A stretch of 64,000 nucleotides of DNA from CBDCLY01 sp965218715 (lineage in GTDB: Bacteria; Bacteroidota; Bacteroidia; Flavobacteriales_E; Vicingaceae). A program made the position numbers and the translations under genes. How positions within the stretch are numbered: position 1 is the first letter of the stretch; each line of letters begins with the position of its first letter. The notes below the pieces were generated by a model. That model searched no databases. It was not told where the DNA came from and saw nothing but the letters and a program-made list of their open reading frames with translations. Below are positions 8,104 to 17,067 of this stretch, in pieces. The stretch covers positions 78,869-142,868 of the forward strand of contig CBDCLY010000014.1 of NCBI GenBank assembly GCA_965218715.1. The letters are read 5' to 3'.

Positions 8104-9057
8104 TTAGTTTCCTTTTATTTGCTTAAGAATTCTTAGGCTAAGAGAATTGGATTTTTCTAAACATGAAAAGCCATGAAGAGATCCGCCAAAACCCCTTAGA
8201 TAATGTTCTATGCTTGGAATAGAACTACCCTCAAAATTGAATTGACTCAAGCCAAGCTCTTGGGCCTTTAAAATGCTTTTCCACATTAATAAAGACATCG
8301 CTCCAGAACTATCCTTTTCATCATTTTTTCCGCCAATTAAATAATAAGCAGCCTCTTTATCCCATATGCTAAGCAGGGCAGATACCACATCTCCAGAATT
8401 GTTTTTGGCAAGCAACAGCTGACCACAATTGTGCTTTTTTAGGTAATCGATAATTCGTTGAAACAAGATGCCCTCTTGAATTGGATTTGCTAATCCTTGT
8501 TTTTTGTAGGATTCGCTAAAAGCCTTTTCTAATTCTTTTGAAGTTAAGCTAACCTCTATTTTAATGCTTTTTTCAGCTTTTCTTATGCTACGTCTAATGT
8601 TTTCCCTGCAAGATGACCAAAGCTCTTCCTTAGGAGCTTTTAAGTCAAGCAAGTAAGTAAATCTTCTTTGGTCTATGAATCCCTTCCAAAGCATTGGGAG
8701 GGTATTAATGAAGTTGATTCCAAGGTTTTGCTTAAAACTAGAAAATTTAGGCAATTGATTCATTAAATTTTCTAAGACTTTTTTTTCGAAACTATGCCTT
8801 GTCGTATTTTTCTGACCCTTAGGGTAATTTAATACTGGACCAACATAAGGCGTAAAATGGGGTTGAACCAATAGAGTCCAGGGGCCTCTTTTTCTAATTT
8901 GGTAGGGCCAAACACCAAAAACAACCCCTTCTTCTTGGTAAATGGCAACATCCCAATTCTTTTCTACCACTTCATTCCACCAGTTATAATGCTGACTGAA
9001 GTGCAAATGTCCTTTGTATTGCTTACAAAATGATAGAAAAAGTTCTTTGTTACTCAT
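8104..9057 (-). CDS. GNAT/FemAB-like acyltransferase
   Basis: 317 residues, cytoplasmic. The C-terminal half resembles the Acetyltransf_6 domain: L-L-L-A-K-N-N-S-G-D-V-V-S-A-L-L-S-I-W-D, Y-Y-L-I-G-G, S-S-G-A-M-S-L-L-M-W-K-S-I-L-K-A and F-N-F-E-G-S. Proteins of this type join an acyl or aminoacyl group to an amine and occur in cell-wall or lipid modification. The N-terminal half has the P-Y-V-G-P-V-L-N-Y-P segment found in the same family. The donor and acceptor cannot be deduced, and no neighbouring gene explains its role. Confidence 0.75.
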   Translation of the reverse strand: MSNKELFLSFCKQYKGHLHFSQHYNWWNEVVEKNWDVAIYQEEGVVFGVWPYQIRKRGPWTLLVQPHFTPYVGPVLNYPKGQKNTTRHSFEKKVLENLMNQLPKFSSFKQNLGINFINTLPMLWKGFIDQRRFTYLLDLKAPKEELWSSCRENIRRSIRKAEKSIKIEVSLTSKELEKAFSESYKKQGLANPIQEGILFQRIIDYLKKHNCGQLLLAKNNSGDVVSALLSIWDKEAAYYLIGGKNDEKDSSGAMSLLMWKSILKAQELGLSQFNFEGSSIPSIEHYLRGFGGSLHGFSCLEKSNSLSLRILKQIKGN

Positions 9058-9154
9058 TAATGGTTTTCAATATTGTCCTAGGCGAATATAATAATCTCTC
9101 AGCTGAGATTAAGATTGGTAAAAATCTTTGTTACTTTGCCAAAAGAAAAACCCT

Positions 9155-9625
9155 ATGTGGCAAAGAAAGCAGACTTTATACTTATCACTCGCAATTCTAA
9201 TGAATTGCTTGATATTTTTTCTTGACTTGGCTCATTTTTCCCTAGAAGAGACCCAGCATAAATACAACATGTATGGAATCAGCAACGGTGAAACGGAGGA
9301 GAAGTTGTTTGGGACAATTATATTGGCTTGTATATGTAGTATTTCTATTCTTTTAAGTGCATTTGTGCTTAGTCAATTTAAGAAACGGCAACTCCAAATG
9401 AAATGGACAAGGTTTAATCTTTTGTTTCAATTGGTGTTTATTGCAATTGTATTTTTTGGACTCGATCAAGGCCTCAAGACTATGGGCTTAGATTCTACCT
9501 CATTGGAGATCAATTATCAATTGGGAACCTTTCTAAGTGTTCCTCCGCTTATTTTACTATTCTTTGCAAATAAGGCCATCAAAAAAGACGATGACTTGGT
9601 TAGAGCCGCCGACAGAATTCGTTAG
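9155..9625 (+). CDS. DUF4293 membrane protein
   Basis: 156 residues from the ATG at 9155, which opens M-W-Q-R-K-Q-T-L-Y-L, the usual start of DUF4293 proteins (W/L-Q-R-x-Q-T-x-Y). Four transmembrane helices are seen at about residues 8-28, 48-70, 83-103 and 115-135. The family is nearly confined to Bacteroidota and has no known function. A near-consensus -7 element (TACTTTG) at 9132-9138 lies just upstream. The stop overlaps the convergent metallophosphoesterase by four bases. Confidence 0.82.
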   Translation: MWQRKQTLYLSLAILMNCLIFFLDLAHFSLEETQHKYNMYGISNGETEEKLFGTIILACICSISILLSAFVLSQFKKRQLQMKWTRFNLLFQLVFIAIVFFGLDQGLKTMGLDSTSLEINYQLGTFLSVPPLILLFFANKAIKKDDDLVRAADRIR

Positions 9626-10119
9626 ACTCTTTTTTCCAATTCAATGATTTCCAAATCGCTTATTTTAGATTGATGCACATTAAAGCGCATTAAACTTAGT
9701 ACTTGATGGAATCCAACTTTTCCACATGCCCCTGGGTTAAGGTGTAATAAGCCATGTTCATGATCGTGAATTGCTTTTAGGATGTGAGAATGGCCACATA
9801 TGAATAGTCCAGGTTGGTATTGCTTTAATTTCGTTTCAATACGAACTGGATATCTTTTAGGATATCCTCCAATGTGGATCATGAAAACTTTAAGGCCCTC
9901 TACTTCAAAATTTAAATGTTTGGGATAACTTGAGCGAATTTCTGCTCCATCGATATTTCCGTAAACCGCTCTTAATGGTTTGAAATTGGCCAACTTGTCT
10001 GCAACTTCTATATTGCCAAAGTCGCCAGCATGCCAGATCTCGTCACAATCTTTAAAATGATGAAAGATTCTAGGATGCAAGAACGAATGTGTATCTGAAA
10101 GCAAACCTATTTTTTTCAT
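9622..10119 (-). CDS. Metallophosphoesterase, YfcE/MJ0936-like
   Basis: 165 residues with the complete calcineurin-like metal-binding pattern: G-L-L-S-D-T-H-S (Asp and His), H-A-G-D-F-G (second Asp), V-Y-G-N-I-D (Asn), I-H-G-G-Y position as I-G-G-Y, and G-H-S-H near residue 112. Small enzymes of this group are phosphodiesterases active on simple test substrates with Mn or Ni; the cellular substrate is usually unknown. The length is typical. A clean ATG with M-K-K-I-G-L-L-S-D-T-H supports the start. Confidence 0.88.
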   Translation of the reverse strand: MKKIGLLSDTHSFLHPRIFHHFKDCDEIWHAGDFGNIEVADKLANFKPLRAVYGNIDGAEIRSSYPKHLNFEVEGLKVFMIHIGGYPKRYPVRIETKLKQYQPGLFICGHSHILKAIHDHEHGLLHLNPGACGKVGFHQVLSLMRFNVHQSKISDLEIIELEKRV

Positions 10120-10148
10120 GCCTTAAAATTATGCAGTTCTAACTTATA

Positions 10149-10176
10149 TTGACTGGAATTCAATTGGTTATTTTTG
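10149..10176 (+). promoter_or_regulatory. Promoter of aroB (TTG / TATTTTTG)
   Basis: TTG at 10149-10151 and TATTTTTG at 10169-10176 are separated by 17 bases and fit the Bacteroidota TTTG/TAnnTTTG consensus. The last base of the -7 element is only seven bases from the aroB ATG at 10184, so the transcript probably has almost no leader. Confidence 0.55.
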
Positions 10177-10183
10177 CTGGGCT

Positions 10184-11245
10184 ATGCTGAAGCAATTTGA
10201 CCCCATTTTTTGCCAAAACTTGAATGTAGAATTGTCTACCCTCTTATTGGAAGGAGATTTTAGCAGTATCCATGTTTTAATGGATGAAAATACACATCTA
10301 AATTGTTGGCCGCTGATTCATAAAGAAACATGGCCGAAATCCCCTAAACAAATTGTTATTCCAGCAGGTGAAGGTTCAAAGAATCTAGAAACTTGCAAAA
10401 GGATTTGGGCTACTTTATTGAACGATGGAGTGGATCGAAAGGGTTTAATTATCTCATTGGGTGGTGGAATGATCAGTGATCTAGCTGGCTTTGTAGCTGC
10501 CACTTATAAACGTGGAATTGAGACGATTTATATACCAACAACATACCTGGCAATGGTAGATGCTTCAATAGGAGGAAAGTGTGGTGTTAATTTCGGAAAT
10601 GCAAAAAACCAAATTGGTTTGTTTTCACTTCCCTATCGCATACTGATAGATACAGTTTTTTTAAACACACTTGAGAAGAAAGAAACACTAAGCGGTTATG
10701 CAGAGACTATCAAACATTCCTTAATTGTTGATCACGATTTTTTTTACTCATTAAAAGAAAAATTGAATACCGAAGTTGTAGTTAGTAAAGAAATTATTCA
10801 AAAATCTTCTTCAATAAAACTAGACATCGTAAAAAAAGATCCGAGTGAAAATGACCTTAGGAAGAAGTTAAATTTTGGGCATAGTATAGGGCATGCCATT
10901 GAATCTTTTTTTATGAACAATAGTAAAGGACTGCCTCATGGTTTTGCCATTGCTGTCGGGATGTTACTTGAGGCTGATATTTCAAATCAAAAGGGAATGT
11001 TGACTCAAATAGAATTTTTAGAATTGAAAGAATACATATTAAACACTTTCCCCTATTTAAAGATTCCTTCAGATCAATTCAATGCCCTTTTAGAATTGGT
11101 TCATCTTGACAAGAAAAAACAAGAGAAAAAGTTAAATTTTACCTTGCTAAGTGGGATTGGTTCATCTGAAATTAATTGTGATGTAAGTGATGATCAAATT
11201 CTTATTGCATTGGAGAATTATTTGAATTATGGGGAAATTAATTAA
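10184..11245 (+). CDS. aroB: 3-dehydroquinate synthase
   Basis: 353 residues, normal length. Catalyses the second step of the shikimate pathway, DAHP to 3-dehydroquinate, with NAD and a divalent metal. Visible signatures: the NAD-binding S-L-G-G-G-M-I-S-D-L-A-G-F near residue 88, P-T-T-Y-L-A-M-V-D-A-S-I-G-G-K near 118, the metal ligands in Y-A-E-T-I-K-H, G-H-S-I-G-H-A and L-P-H-G-F-A. It overlaps the following aroA by 17 bases, so the two are translationally coupled in one operon. The rest of the pathway is not in this window. Confidence 0.95.
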   Translation: MLKQFDPIFCQNLNVELSTLLLEGDFSSIHVLMDENTHLNCWPLIHKETWPKSPKQIVIPAGEGSKNLETCKRIWATLLNDGVDRKGLIISLGGGMISDLAGFVAATYKRGIETIYIPTTYLAMVDASIGGKCGVNFGNAKNQIGLFSLPYRILIDTVFLNTLEKKETLSGYAETIKHSLIVDHDFFYSLKEKLNTEVVVSKEIIQKSSSIKLDIVKKDPSENDLRKKLNFGHSIGHAIESFFMNNSKGLPHGFAIAVGMLLEADISNQKGMLTQIEFLELKEYILNTFPYLKIPSDQFNALLELVHLDKKKQEKKLNFTLLSGIGSSEINCDVSDDQILIALENYLNYGEIN

Positions 11246-12452
11246 GCTTCCTGTAAAACAAGATATTGAGGGAATTGATTTGCCAATATCCAAAAGCATT
11301 GCAAATCGGCAATTGCTAATGTTGGCTTTAGAAGAAAAAAAATTACCAAACCTTGATCCAAATTGGCCTGAAGATGTGAAAGTGATGCATCAAGCCTTGG
11401 GTGAAAGAGGTCTAGAAAAAAACCTTAAGCTTTCTGGTTCAGCATTGCGATTCCTTTTAGCATATTTCTCAATTAAAGAAGGCATTCATGTTCTAGTTGG
11501 CGAAAAACGCCTAATGGAGAGGCCAATTAATGAATTGGCTATGGCATTAGGTGAATTAGGCGCCGAGATATCCTTTATAAAACAAGAGGGTAAGCTTCCA
11601 ATAGAAATAAAGGGAAAGCCTTTGGAGGGTGGACAAGTGTCTATTAATGTATCACAAAGTAGTCAGTATTTAACTGCACTTCTTCTAATTGCGCCCTATT
11701 TGTCCAAAGGTTTAAGCATTAATTATAAAACAGAAATTAGTTCAGTTTCATATGTTCAGTTGAACATAGGAATTATGAAAAAAGCAGGAGTTTCAGTTCA
11801 TTCAATGAGGAACTCCTTTTCAGTTGAACCGGGAAGGTATTGCAATGTAAACTGGGAGCCAGAGGCAGATTGGTCTTCCGCTTCATTCATTTATTTGGCA
11901 TTTCTATTATCAAATATTGAAAGCCTAATCATCAAAAACATAGAGAATAACTCTCTTCAAGGTGATCAATCCATACTGGGAATATTCGAAGAATTTGGAG
12001 TTCAATCCACTTTTGAAGGCGATCATCTTAAACTTGGTAAGAAATCTAAAGTTTTGGAAAAGCATGAATTCGATTTAAATGCAAGTCCTGATTTAATCAT
12101 GCCTATTGCTGTTGCATTAGCGGTGCAGTCCTCTAAAGAAGCTGTAATTAAAGGAATTCAAACCTTAAAGCACAAGGAGTCTGATCGTGTTCAAGCTTTA
12201 ATTTCTGAGTTAAAAAAGATGGGATCTATTCTAGTAGAAAAGAACAATGAACTCATAATTAAGCCATCCACTCAATTGCCTAAAGCATTAACTTTTGAAG
12301 CCCACAATGACCACAGAATAATAATGAGTTTGGCTCCTTTGGCATTTTTGATACCTGAAGTAGGAATAAGTGGAGGAGAAACAGTTAATAAAAGCTTCCC
12401 TCATTTTTGGTTACAATTGGCAAAAATGGGATTAGTACTAAATGCCGATTAG
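11229..12452 (+). CDS. aroA: 3-phosphoshikimate 1-carboxyvinyltransferase (EPSP synthase)
   Basis: 407 residues, slightly shorter than the usual 425-440. Transfers enolpyruvyl from PEP to shikimate-3-phosphate. Seen in order: S-K-S-I-A-N-R-Q-L-L near residue 20, S-G-S-A-L-R-F-L (Thr-Ala-Met-Arg of the family replaced by Ser-Ala-Leu-Arg), R-P-I-N-E-L, the shikimate-binding S-Q-S-S-Q-Y, S-P-D-L-I-M-P, K-E-S-D-R-V and N-D-H-R-I-I-M-S. The N-terminal loop that normally carries G-D-K-S is short. Catalytic residues appear intact, so it is probably active. Coupled to aroB by overlap; convergent with the next gene with a four-base stop overlap. Confidence 0.92.
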   Translation: MGKLIKLPVKQDIEGIDLPISKSIANRQLLMLALEEKKLPNLDPNWPEDVKVMHQALGERGLEKNLKLSGSALRFLLAYFSIKEGIHVLVGEKRLMERPINELAMALGELGAEISFIKQEGKLPIEIKGKPLEGGQVSINVSQSSQYLTALLLIAPYLSKGLSINYKTEISSVSYVQLNIGIMKKAGVSVHSMRNSFSVEPGRYCNVNWEPEADWSSASFIYLAFLLSNIESLIIKNIENNSLQGDQSILGIFEEFGVQSTFEGDHLKLGKKSKVLEKHEFDLNASPDLIMPIAVALAVQSSKEAVIKGIQTLKHKESDRVQALISELKKMGSILVEKNNELIIKPSTQLPKALTFEAHNDHRIIMSLAPLAFLIPEVGISGGETVNKSFPHFWLQLAKMGLVLNAD

Positions 12453-12820
12453 TGGTGTTTTTTATGGTGCTTTCGCTTTGCATTCTCCCTAGTTATTCTA
12501 GCTTTTAACTGCAATGCAACCAGTACAATGTAGGCTAAAAATAGGCTTAGAAAAACGTAATACAGGATGATAAAATTAAGTATACTGTAGTCCTGTGAAA
12601 TCAGGTAGGAAAGAGAAGCATTAAATAGGTTTACAATAATTGCAATGTTGCTGCTTCTTCTCGAATTTTTAAGAAATGAAGCTAAATTCAAAAGTCCATT
12701 AAACAATATAATCATCCCAAAATAAAGGTCATTCCTAATAAAGAATTCGAAGGAGATGCTTAAATAAATTAATGTGCTAACAAGAAAAAAGGAATTGTAT
12801 ATTTTTTGGTTTTGTTTCAT
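12449..12820 (-). CDS. Small membrane protein, function unknown
   Basis: 123 residues with about four hydrophobic helices (roughly 10-28, 32-50, 58-75, 80-103) and a strongly basic, histidine-rich tail (K-R-K-H-H-K-K-H-H) that should face the cytoplasm. No family is recognised. It follows the barrel protein gene at 12822-14909 by one base on the same strand, so it is probably the last cistron of that transcript. The His/Lys tail could bind metal or phospholipid head groups, but that is only a guess. Confidence 0.6.
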   Translation of the reverse strand: MKQNQKIYNSFFLVSTLIYLSISFEFFIRNDLYFGMIILFNGLLNLASFLKNSRRSSNIAIIVNLFNASLSYLISQDYSILNFIILYYVFLSLFLAYIVLVALQLKARITRENAKRKHHKKHH

Positions 12821-12821
12821 T

Positions 12822-14909
12822 TTAGAATTTTATTCTAAGTTGGGTCTTGATTTCACTTTTGAGATGTCCAGAAATAGCATCTTTTCCACTTCCTATTTCA
12901 TTTCGGTCTGCATAACTTGTTTGTGCATATCTCAACCATAAATCAACTCCTCGAGTAATGTGATATTTACAAAGTAAATAAAATCTAGTTCCTCTTCCAG
13001 AGTATGCAGGTATAGAAAATGCATATAGGACATCATTTTCATAGGCATAAATTCTACTATCATAAGAATCGCTTTCAAAAATGGCAAATCTGGCTGAAAA
13101 GGACAAGGGAGAGCTTAATTTTTTGTAGCTAATGTCTTGATACATTAAAAACCCACTAGATGTTTCTTGTTTATCTAATGAATAATTGGAAACCTCTATT
13201 CTTGATTTTAATCGGATCTCCTTAGAGGCTTTATAAGAAAAATGAAAGCGATAATTGTTCAATTTTTCTTGCTCCAAAGAGTTTAATCCAATCTGCTCAA
13301 GAGAAGTGTTTCGATCTCTTGCACGTTGGCGGTATCTAAAGTATACTTCAACACTTTTCCTTGGTTTATAATCCAACTGCACCAGGTAGCGTTGGCCTTT
13401 TGACGGAGCGTCTGTTTGAAACCTTAACCAATTGAAATGGTACCGATCTACAAAACTAGAGAGGTTGAATTGTTTGCTTATTTTGAAGTTTACTCCAATA
13501 AAGGTGCTATTCTCATTGGTGTTGAGTGAATTTTCTCCGATGGCATTACTTTGAATTGGAATGTAGTTTCGATCAAATCTTCTATGCTGAATTGCCACTG
13601 ATAACCTTGGGTCTAGGACTGCAATTAATCCATTGGTGTAGGCTATTCCACCATCTATGCTTTTTGCAAATTCTCCAAAGAAATTGATGTTTCGCATTAG
13701 GTAGTTGTAATCCATTCCTATGTTCGAATTGCTTTCGTCCAATTGACTAAACTGATTGTATATTCGTTGAGATGGGTTAAACTTTCCTCCCAATTGATTA
13801 TGTACTCCTGTTAGTCCAATTTGGAAATTGTCTTTTTTATATTGGATGTTTCCTCCAGTGTACTGATTGAGAATTGAATTTTTATTCTCAAGTTCTCCTT
13901 TAGTTCTGTGGAACCCGCCCTCCAATAGAGAGCTAACGATTACCTCATTACTTATGCTATCTAATCCTGATATATTTGCATCAACTTTTTGACTAGAATG
14001 AAAGAAAGTAATTGTAATGGGCTTTAAATCTATGCTAATTCCGCCACCACGTAAAAACAGATCTTCTTGAACTGAAGAGTATCTTCTTAAACCTGGTGCA
14101 TTACGTTTTAAGGTAAAAATATTAGGAGTTCTGCCAAATGCAAGGCCAGACCAGAACGTAAGGCCTTGTCCGAATTGAGCCTGAAAATCACCTATTGCTA
14201 CTTGTTTTACCTTTCCAAAATTTTGCAAAAAGAGATGAGCAGAGTAAAAATCAAATCCATTCTTCTGTTTCCCTTTAAAAAATTGCTCCCCGGCATCTTT
14301 TTCGCCTGTAAATCCAAAACTTAAGTTATTGGCATAATTGAAACGATATCTTGTAAAGAGTTTATCTGGACTACCTAAATACCTTGCATTTTCATTGTCT
14401 AATAAATCAGCCTCACTAATTTCACTAAAACCTTCTTGTTCTTCCAATATTCTTGTATGCCGAATAAATAATTCAGAACTCCCTTCTTTTAATATTCGTT
14501 TAAGGTTAATATTTGGTTGATCTAAATCCTTTTTTACTTGAACAAAAGGCCTGAGCATTAATATGTCATCAATGTCGAAGCCATCTATACTTTGTAGCTC
14601 TTCAACAGCTATTAATTTGCCATTTTGTTTGATGTGCAATAATAGATTATTGATTTGAAGTCCATTCATTAAGCCTAAATCAAGCAGTTGAGATTCATCC
14701 ACATGATTGATATTAAGTGGATGTTCAAAAAAGTAATCCAGTTGGTCAAATAAACTGGTGTAGTCATTTGTCCCTCCTTCATTGCTTTCAAGCAAGAAAT
14801 CGACTCTTTGTTCTATGATTTCATTTTTAGTCTGCTCATTTTGCGAATACAAAAGTGAGGACCCAAGAAACAAGAAAAAAACCAGAAAATACTTCAGTTT
14901 ATTTTTCAT
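12822..14909 (-). CDS. Helix-hairpin-helix plus outer-membrane barrel protein
   Basis: 695 residues with a signal peptide (to about residue 22). Residues 50-135 hold helix-hairpin-helix repeats: I-N-H-V-D-E-S-Q-L-L-D-L-G and A-V-E-E-L-Q-S-I-D-G-F-D-I-D-D-I. After a linker, the rest (about 150-695) is beta-rich with alternating aromatic strands and ends in I-K-F, the terminal aromatic typical of outer-membrane barrels. Bacteroidota carry many such proteins annotated only as HHH-domain proteins. A DNA-binding-like module fused to a barrel suggests an outer-membrane role, perhaps in DNA contact or uptake, but this is unproven. It overlaps the upstream PorV/PorQ-like gene by 11 bases. Confidence 0.75.
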   Translation of the reverse strand: MKNKLKYFLVFFLFLGSSLLYSQNEQTKNEIIEQRVDFLLESNEGGTNDYTSLFDQLDYFFEHPLNINHVDESQLLDLGLMNGLQINNLLLHIKQNGKLIAVEELQSIDGFDIDDILMLRPFVQVKKDLDQPNINLKRILKEGSSELFIRHTRILEEQEGFSEISEADLLDNENARYLGSPDKLFTRYRFNYANNLSFGFTGEKDAGEQFFKGKQKNGFDFYSAHLFLQNFGKVKQVAIGDFQAQFGQGLTFWSGLAFGRTPNIFTLKRNAPGLRRYSSVQEDLFLRGGGISIDLKPITITFFHSSQKVDANISGLDSISNEVIVSSLLEGGFHRTKGELENKNSILNQYTGGNIQYKKDNFQIGLTGVHNQLGGKFNPSQRIYNQFSQLDESNSNIGMDYNYLMRNINFFGEFAKSIDGGIAYTNGLIAVLDPRLSVAIQHRRFDRNYIPIQSNAIGENSLNTNENSTFIGVNFKISKQFNLSSFVDRYHFNWLRFQTDAPSKGQRYLVQLDYKPRKSVEVYFRYRQRARDRNTSLEQIGLNSLEQEKLNNYRFHFSYKASKEIRLKSRIEVSNYSLDKQETSSGFLMYQDISYKKLSSPLSFSARFAIFESDSYDSRIYAYENDVLYAFSIPAYSGRGTRFYLLCKYHITRGVDLWLRYAQTSYADRNEIGSGKDAISGHLKSEIKTQLRIKF

Positions 14910-15750
14910 TGTTTGCTTGGTTTGACTTCTTTATTCTATAGGCCAGAGAGATTTGTGGACTAAATCCTAATCGATCATATAATTGAGATGATAGGTCCAA
15001 TGACCAATCTCCAAGCAACAAGCCAAAACCAAAGCTTGGCGAACTTGGCTCACTTGCATAACCTAATCTAAAAAAGAATTGTTCGTTTGGTTGATATTCT
15101 AATCCCATTTTTACATTAGGGTCATGGTCTAAGTCCTTGTCGTATTCGTTAAAAATTTGAACCTTTTTACTAATCTTATAGGCAAGTCCGAGCCTAATAA
15201 TGCTTGGGTAGGCCTCCTCATTGTATTCATTCAGTTTAAGTCGGTTCGGATTAATTACTACTGCTGCAATGCTAAGGTTGTCATTTAGTTTTCCTTGAAT
15301 CCCTACATTCCCTGATAAACCAGATTTCTCGCCATAACCCTCACCAATTTGAGTACTTAAGTAATTCAGTTGAACACCTATCGAAAAATTTGGGCTTAAT
15401 TGTTGGCCATAACTTAAACCAATTTTATTTTCTTGATACAACTCAAACCCGAACTGTTGTATGCTTAATCCAAATGCTCCATTTGAAGTAGGGTAAGCGA
15501 TTATGGCAGATTGTTGGGCTAATTCTTCTAAAAGAAAGTAGTTTTCATAGTTCAAGCCTCCAGCAAAAGATTTTACTTGTGAAAGTCCGGCTGGATTATT
15601 TTCTGCAGACCAAAGGTCGTATTGAAGGCTTGCAATACCTGATAAACCAGCAGACCTTGCACCAACGGATTTCCCGTCTTTGCCAGCAAATACAAAGGAG
15701 GCCTTAAGTAGAAGCGAAATCGAGAGAATTAAGTAAGCAGTAAATTTCAT
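14899..15750 (-). CDS. PorV/PorQ-like outer-membrane barrel protein
   Basis: 283 residues from the ATG at 15750, which opens a standard signal peptide (M-K-F-T-A-Y-L-I-L-S-I) ending near V-F-A. The mature start G-K-D-G-K-S-V-G-A-R-S-A-G-L-S-G-I-A and the following N-N-P-A-G-L-S match the UPF0164/PorV-PorQ family of outer-membrane barrels, of which PorV and PorQ work in type IX secretion. Which member this is cannot be said; it lacks neighbours from the T9SS core. The 11-base overlap with the HHH barrel gene points to joint expression. Confidence 0.75.
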   Translation of the reverse strand: MKFTAYLILSISLLLKASFVFAGKDGKSVGARSAGLSGIASLQYDLWSAENNPAGLSQVKSFAGGLNYENYFLLEELAQQSAIIAYPTSNGAFGLSIQQFGFELYQENKIGLSYGQQLSPNFSIGVQLNYLSTQIGEGYGEKSGLSGNVGIQGKLNDNLSIAAVVINPNRLKLNEYNEEAYPSIIRLGLAYKISKKVQIFNEYDKDLDHDPNVKMGLEYQPNEQFFFRLGYASEPSSPSFGFGLLLGDWSLDLSSQLYDRLGFSPQISLAYRIKKSNQANNEK

Positions 15751-15838
15751 AAACCGAATGTACAAATCTTAGCTAAGTTTTTTCGGATGTTTTAGTTCTA
15801 AAAATTCAGACTTTCAAATGCTTTGATATCTTTACAAG

Positions 15839-16378
15839 ATGCGAATGTTATCCCAATTAATCATGTGGTTGAGCTCTTGGAAAATAGTAGGTGATGCTCC
15901 AAAAGAGAAAAAATTCATCATGATTGCTGCGCCTCATACTAGCAATTGGGATTTTTTATATGCACGCTCCGCATTCTACATTCTTCGAATACCAATGAGG
16001 TATACAATTAAAAGTGAATTGTTCTTTTTTCCGCTTGGAGCAATTCTAAAAGCCATGGGTGGAATTTCAATAGACAGAAATCAAAAAGGGAACATGGTCG
16101 ACAAAATGGTTGACATCTATAAGGGGGAAGATCAGATGAGTATCCTTATTACACCCGAAGGGACTAGAAGTCATTCACCAGAGTGGAAAAAAGGCTTTTA
16201 TTACATTGCATTAAAGGCAAAAATCCCTATTTATTTAGGCTATTTAGATTATTCTAAAAAGCATGCAGGGATAGGACCTAGAATTCTACCTAGTGGTGAT
16301 TACGAAAAGGATTTAAAAGAGATACAGGATTTTTATCGTGGTATTGTTGCAAAGTACCCTAAAGATGGTGTGCACTAG
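15839..16378 (+). CDS. 1-acyl-glycerol-3-phosphate acyltransferase (PlsC-like)
   Basis: 179 residues, short for the family. Block I is present as A-P-H-T-S-N-W-D (His and Asp of the HX4D catalytic motif, about residues 32-38), block II as G-G-I-S-I-D-R-N and block III as T-P-E-G-T-R-S. These enzymes acylate lysophosphatidate or related lipids at the inner membrane. The short Bacteroidota form with H-T-S-N-W-D is often annotated acyltransferase with no assigned lipid; ornithine or other non-phospholipid substrates are possible. A TATCTTTA -7-like element at 15827-15834 lies five bases before the start. Its stop overlaps the convergent response regulator gene by four bases. Confidence 0.85.
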   Translation: MRMLSQLIMWLSSWKIVGDAPKEKKFIMIAAPHTSNWDFLYARSAFYILRIPMRYTIKSELFFFPLGAILKAMGGISIDRNQKGNMVDKMVDIYKGEDQMSILITPEGTRSHSPEWKKGFYYIALKAKIPIYLGYLDYSKKHAGIGPRILPSGDYEKDLKEIQDFYRGIVAKYPKDGVH

Positions 16379-17067
16379 GCTCTTATCGCAAGCTTAAAAC
16401 CAACTCCATGAACGTTGATGATTTGAATTTTATCATCTTTCTTGAGGTACTTCCTTAGCCTAGAGATGAAAACATCCATGCTTCTCCCATTGAAATAATC
16501 ATCATTTCCCCAAATGCTCTTTAAAGCTAAATCCCTATTCATTACCTGGTTTACAGATAGGTATAACAAACGCAGAAGATCCGCTTCTCTTTTTGTTAAT
16601 TTTTGAATTTCTTCATTAAAAATGAGGTATTGGTTGGTGTAGTCGAATTCATAATCTCCCAATTTTATAATTTTCTCACTTTCTTTAGATTTTGGCAATT
16701 CGTTATTACGATCGAAAATGTTACTAATTCTTTGTAGTAATTCATCCATTTCAAAAGGCTTACAGAGGTAATCCTCTCCTAGCTTCAAGCCCTTCAATTT
16801 ATCACCAAGCATAGATTTGGCGGTTAAAAACATGAATGGAAGTTCTGGTTTACTTTCTACTAAATCTTCAGCAACATCAAAACCGCTTTTTTGAGGAAGC
16901 ATAACATCTAAAATTGCCAATTGGTATACACCATTTAAACATCGTTTTAGCCCATCTTCTCCATTTGTCGACCAATCCACTTCATATCCATTTGATTCTA
17001 ATTGGTCTTTGATAACAAAGCCTAGATTCAAATCATCTTCTATCAAAATTATTTTTGCTTTATTCAT
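16375..17067 (-). CDS. OmpR-family response regulator
   Basis: 230 residues. The receiver domain (1-120) has the acidic pair E-D-D near residue 10, the phosphoacceptor Asp in A-I-L-D-V-M-L-P (about 54), T-A-K and the K-P-F lysine. The C-terminal winged helix (about 135-230) contains L-T-K-R-E-A-D-L-L-R-L-L and D-V-F-I-S-R-L-R-K-Y-L, ending V-H-G-V-G-F-K-L. It overlaps the kinase gene by eight bases, so this is a classical two-component pair of the RprXY type common in Bacteroidota. Its targets are unknown; a direct repeat upstream of the kinase (18382-18397) may be its own operator. Confidence 0.92.
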   Translation of the reverse strand: MNKAKIILIEDDLNLGFVIKDQLESNGYEVDWSTNGEDGLKRCLNGVYQLAILDVMLPQKSGFDVAEDLVESKPELPFMFLTAKSMLGDKLKGLKLGEDYLCKPFEMDELLQRISNIFDRNNELPKSKESEKIIKLGDYEFDYTNQYLIFNEEIQKLTKREADLLRLLYLSVNQVMNRDLALKSIWGNDDYFNGRSMDVFISRLRKYLKKDDKIQIINVHGVGFKLAIRA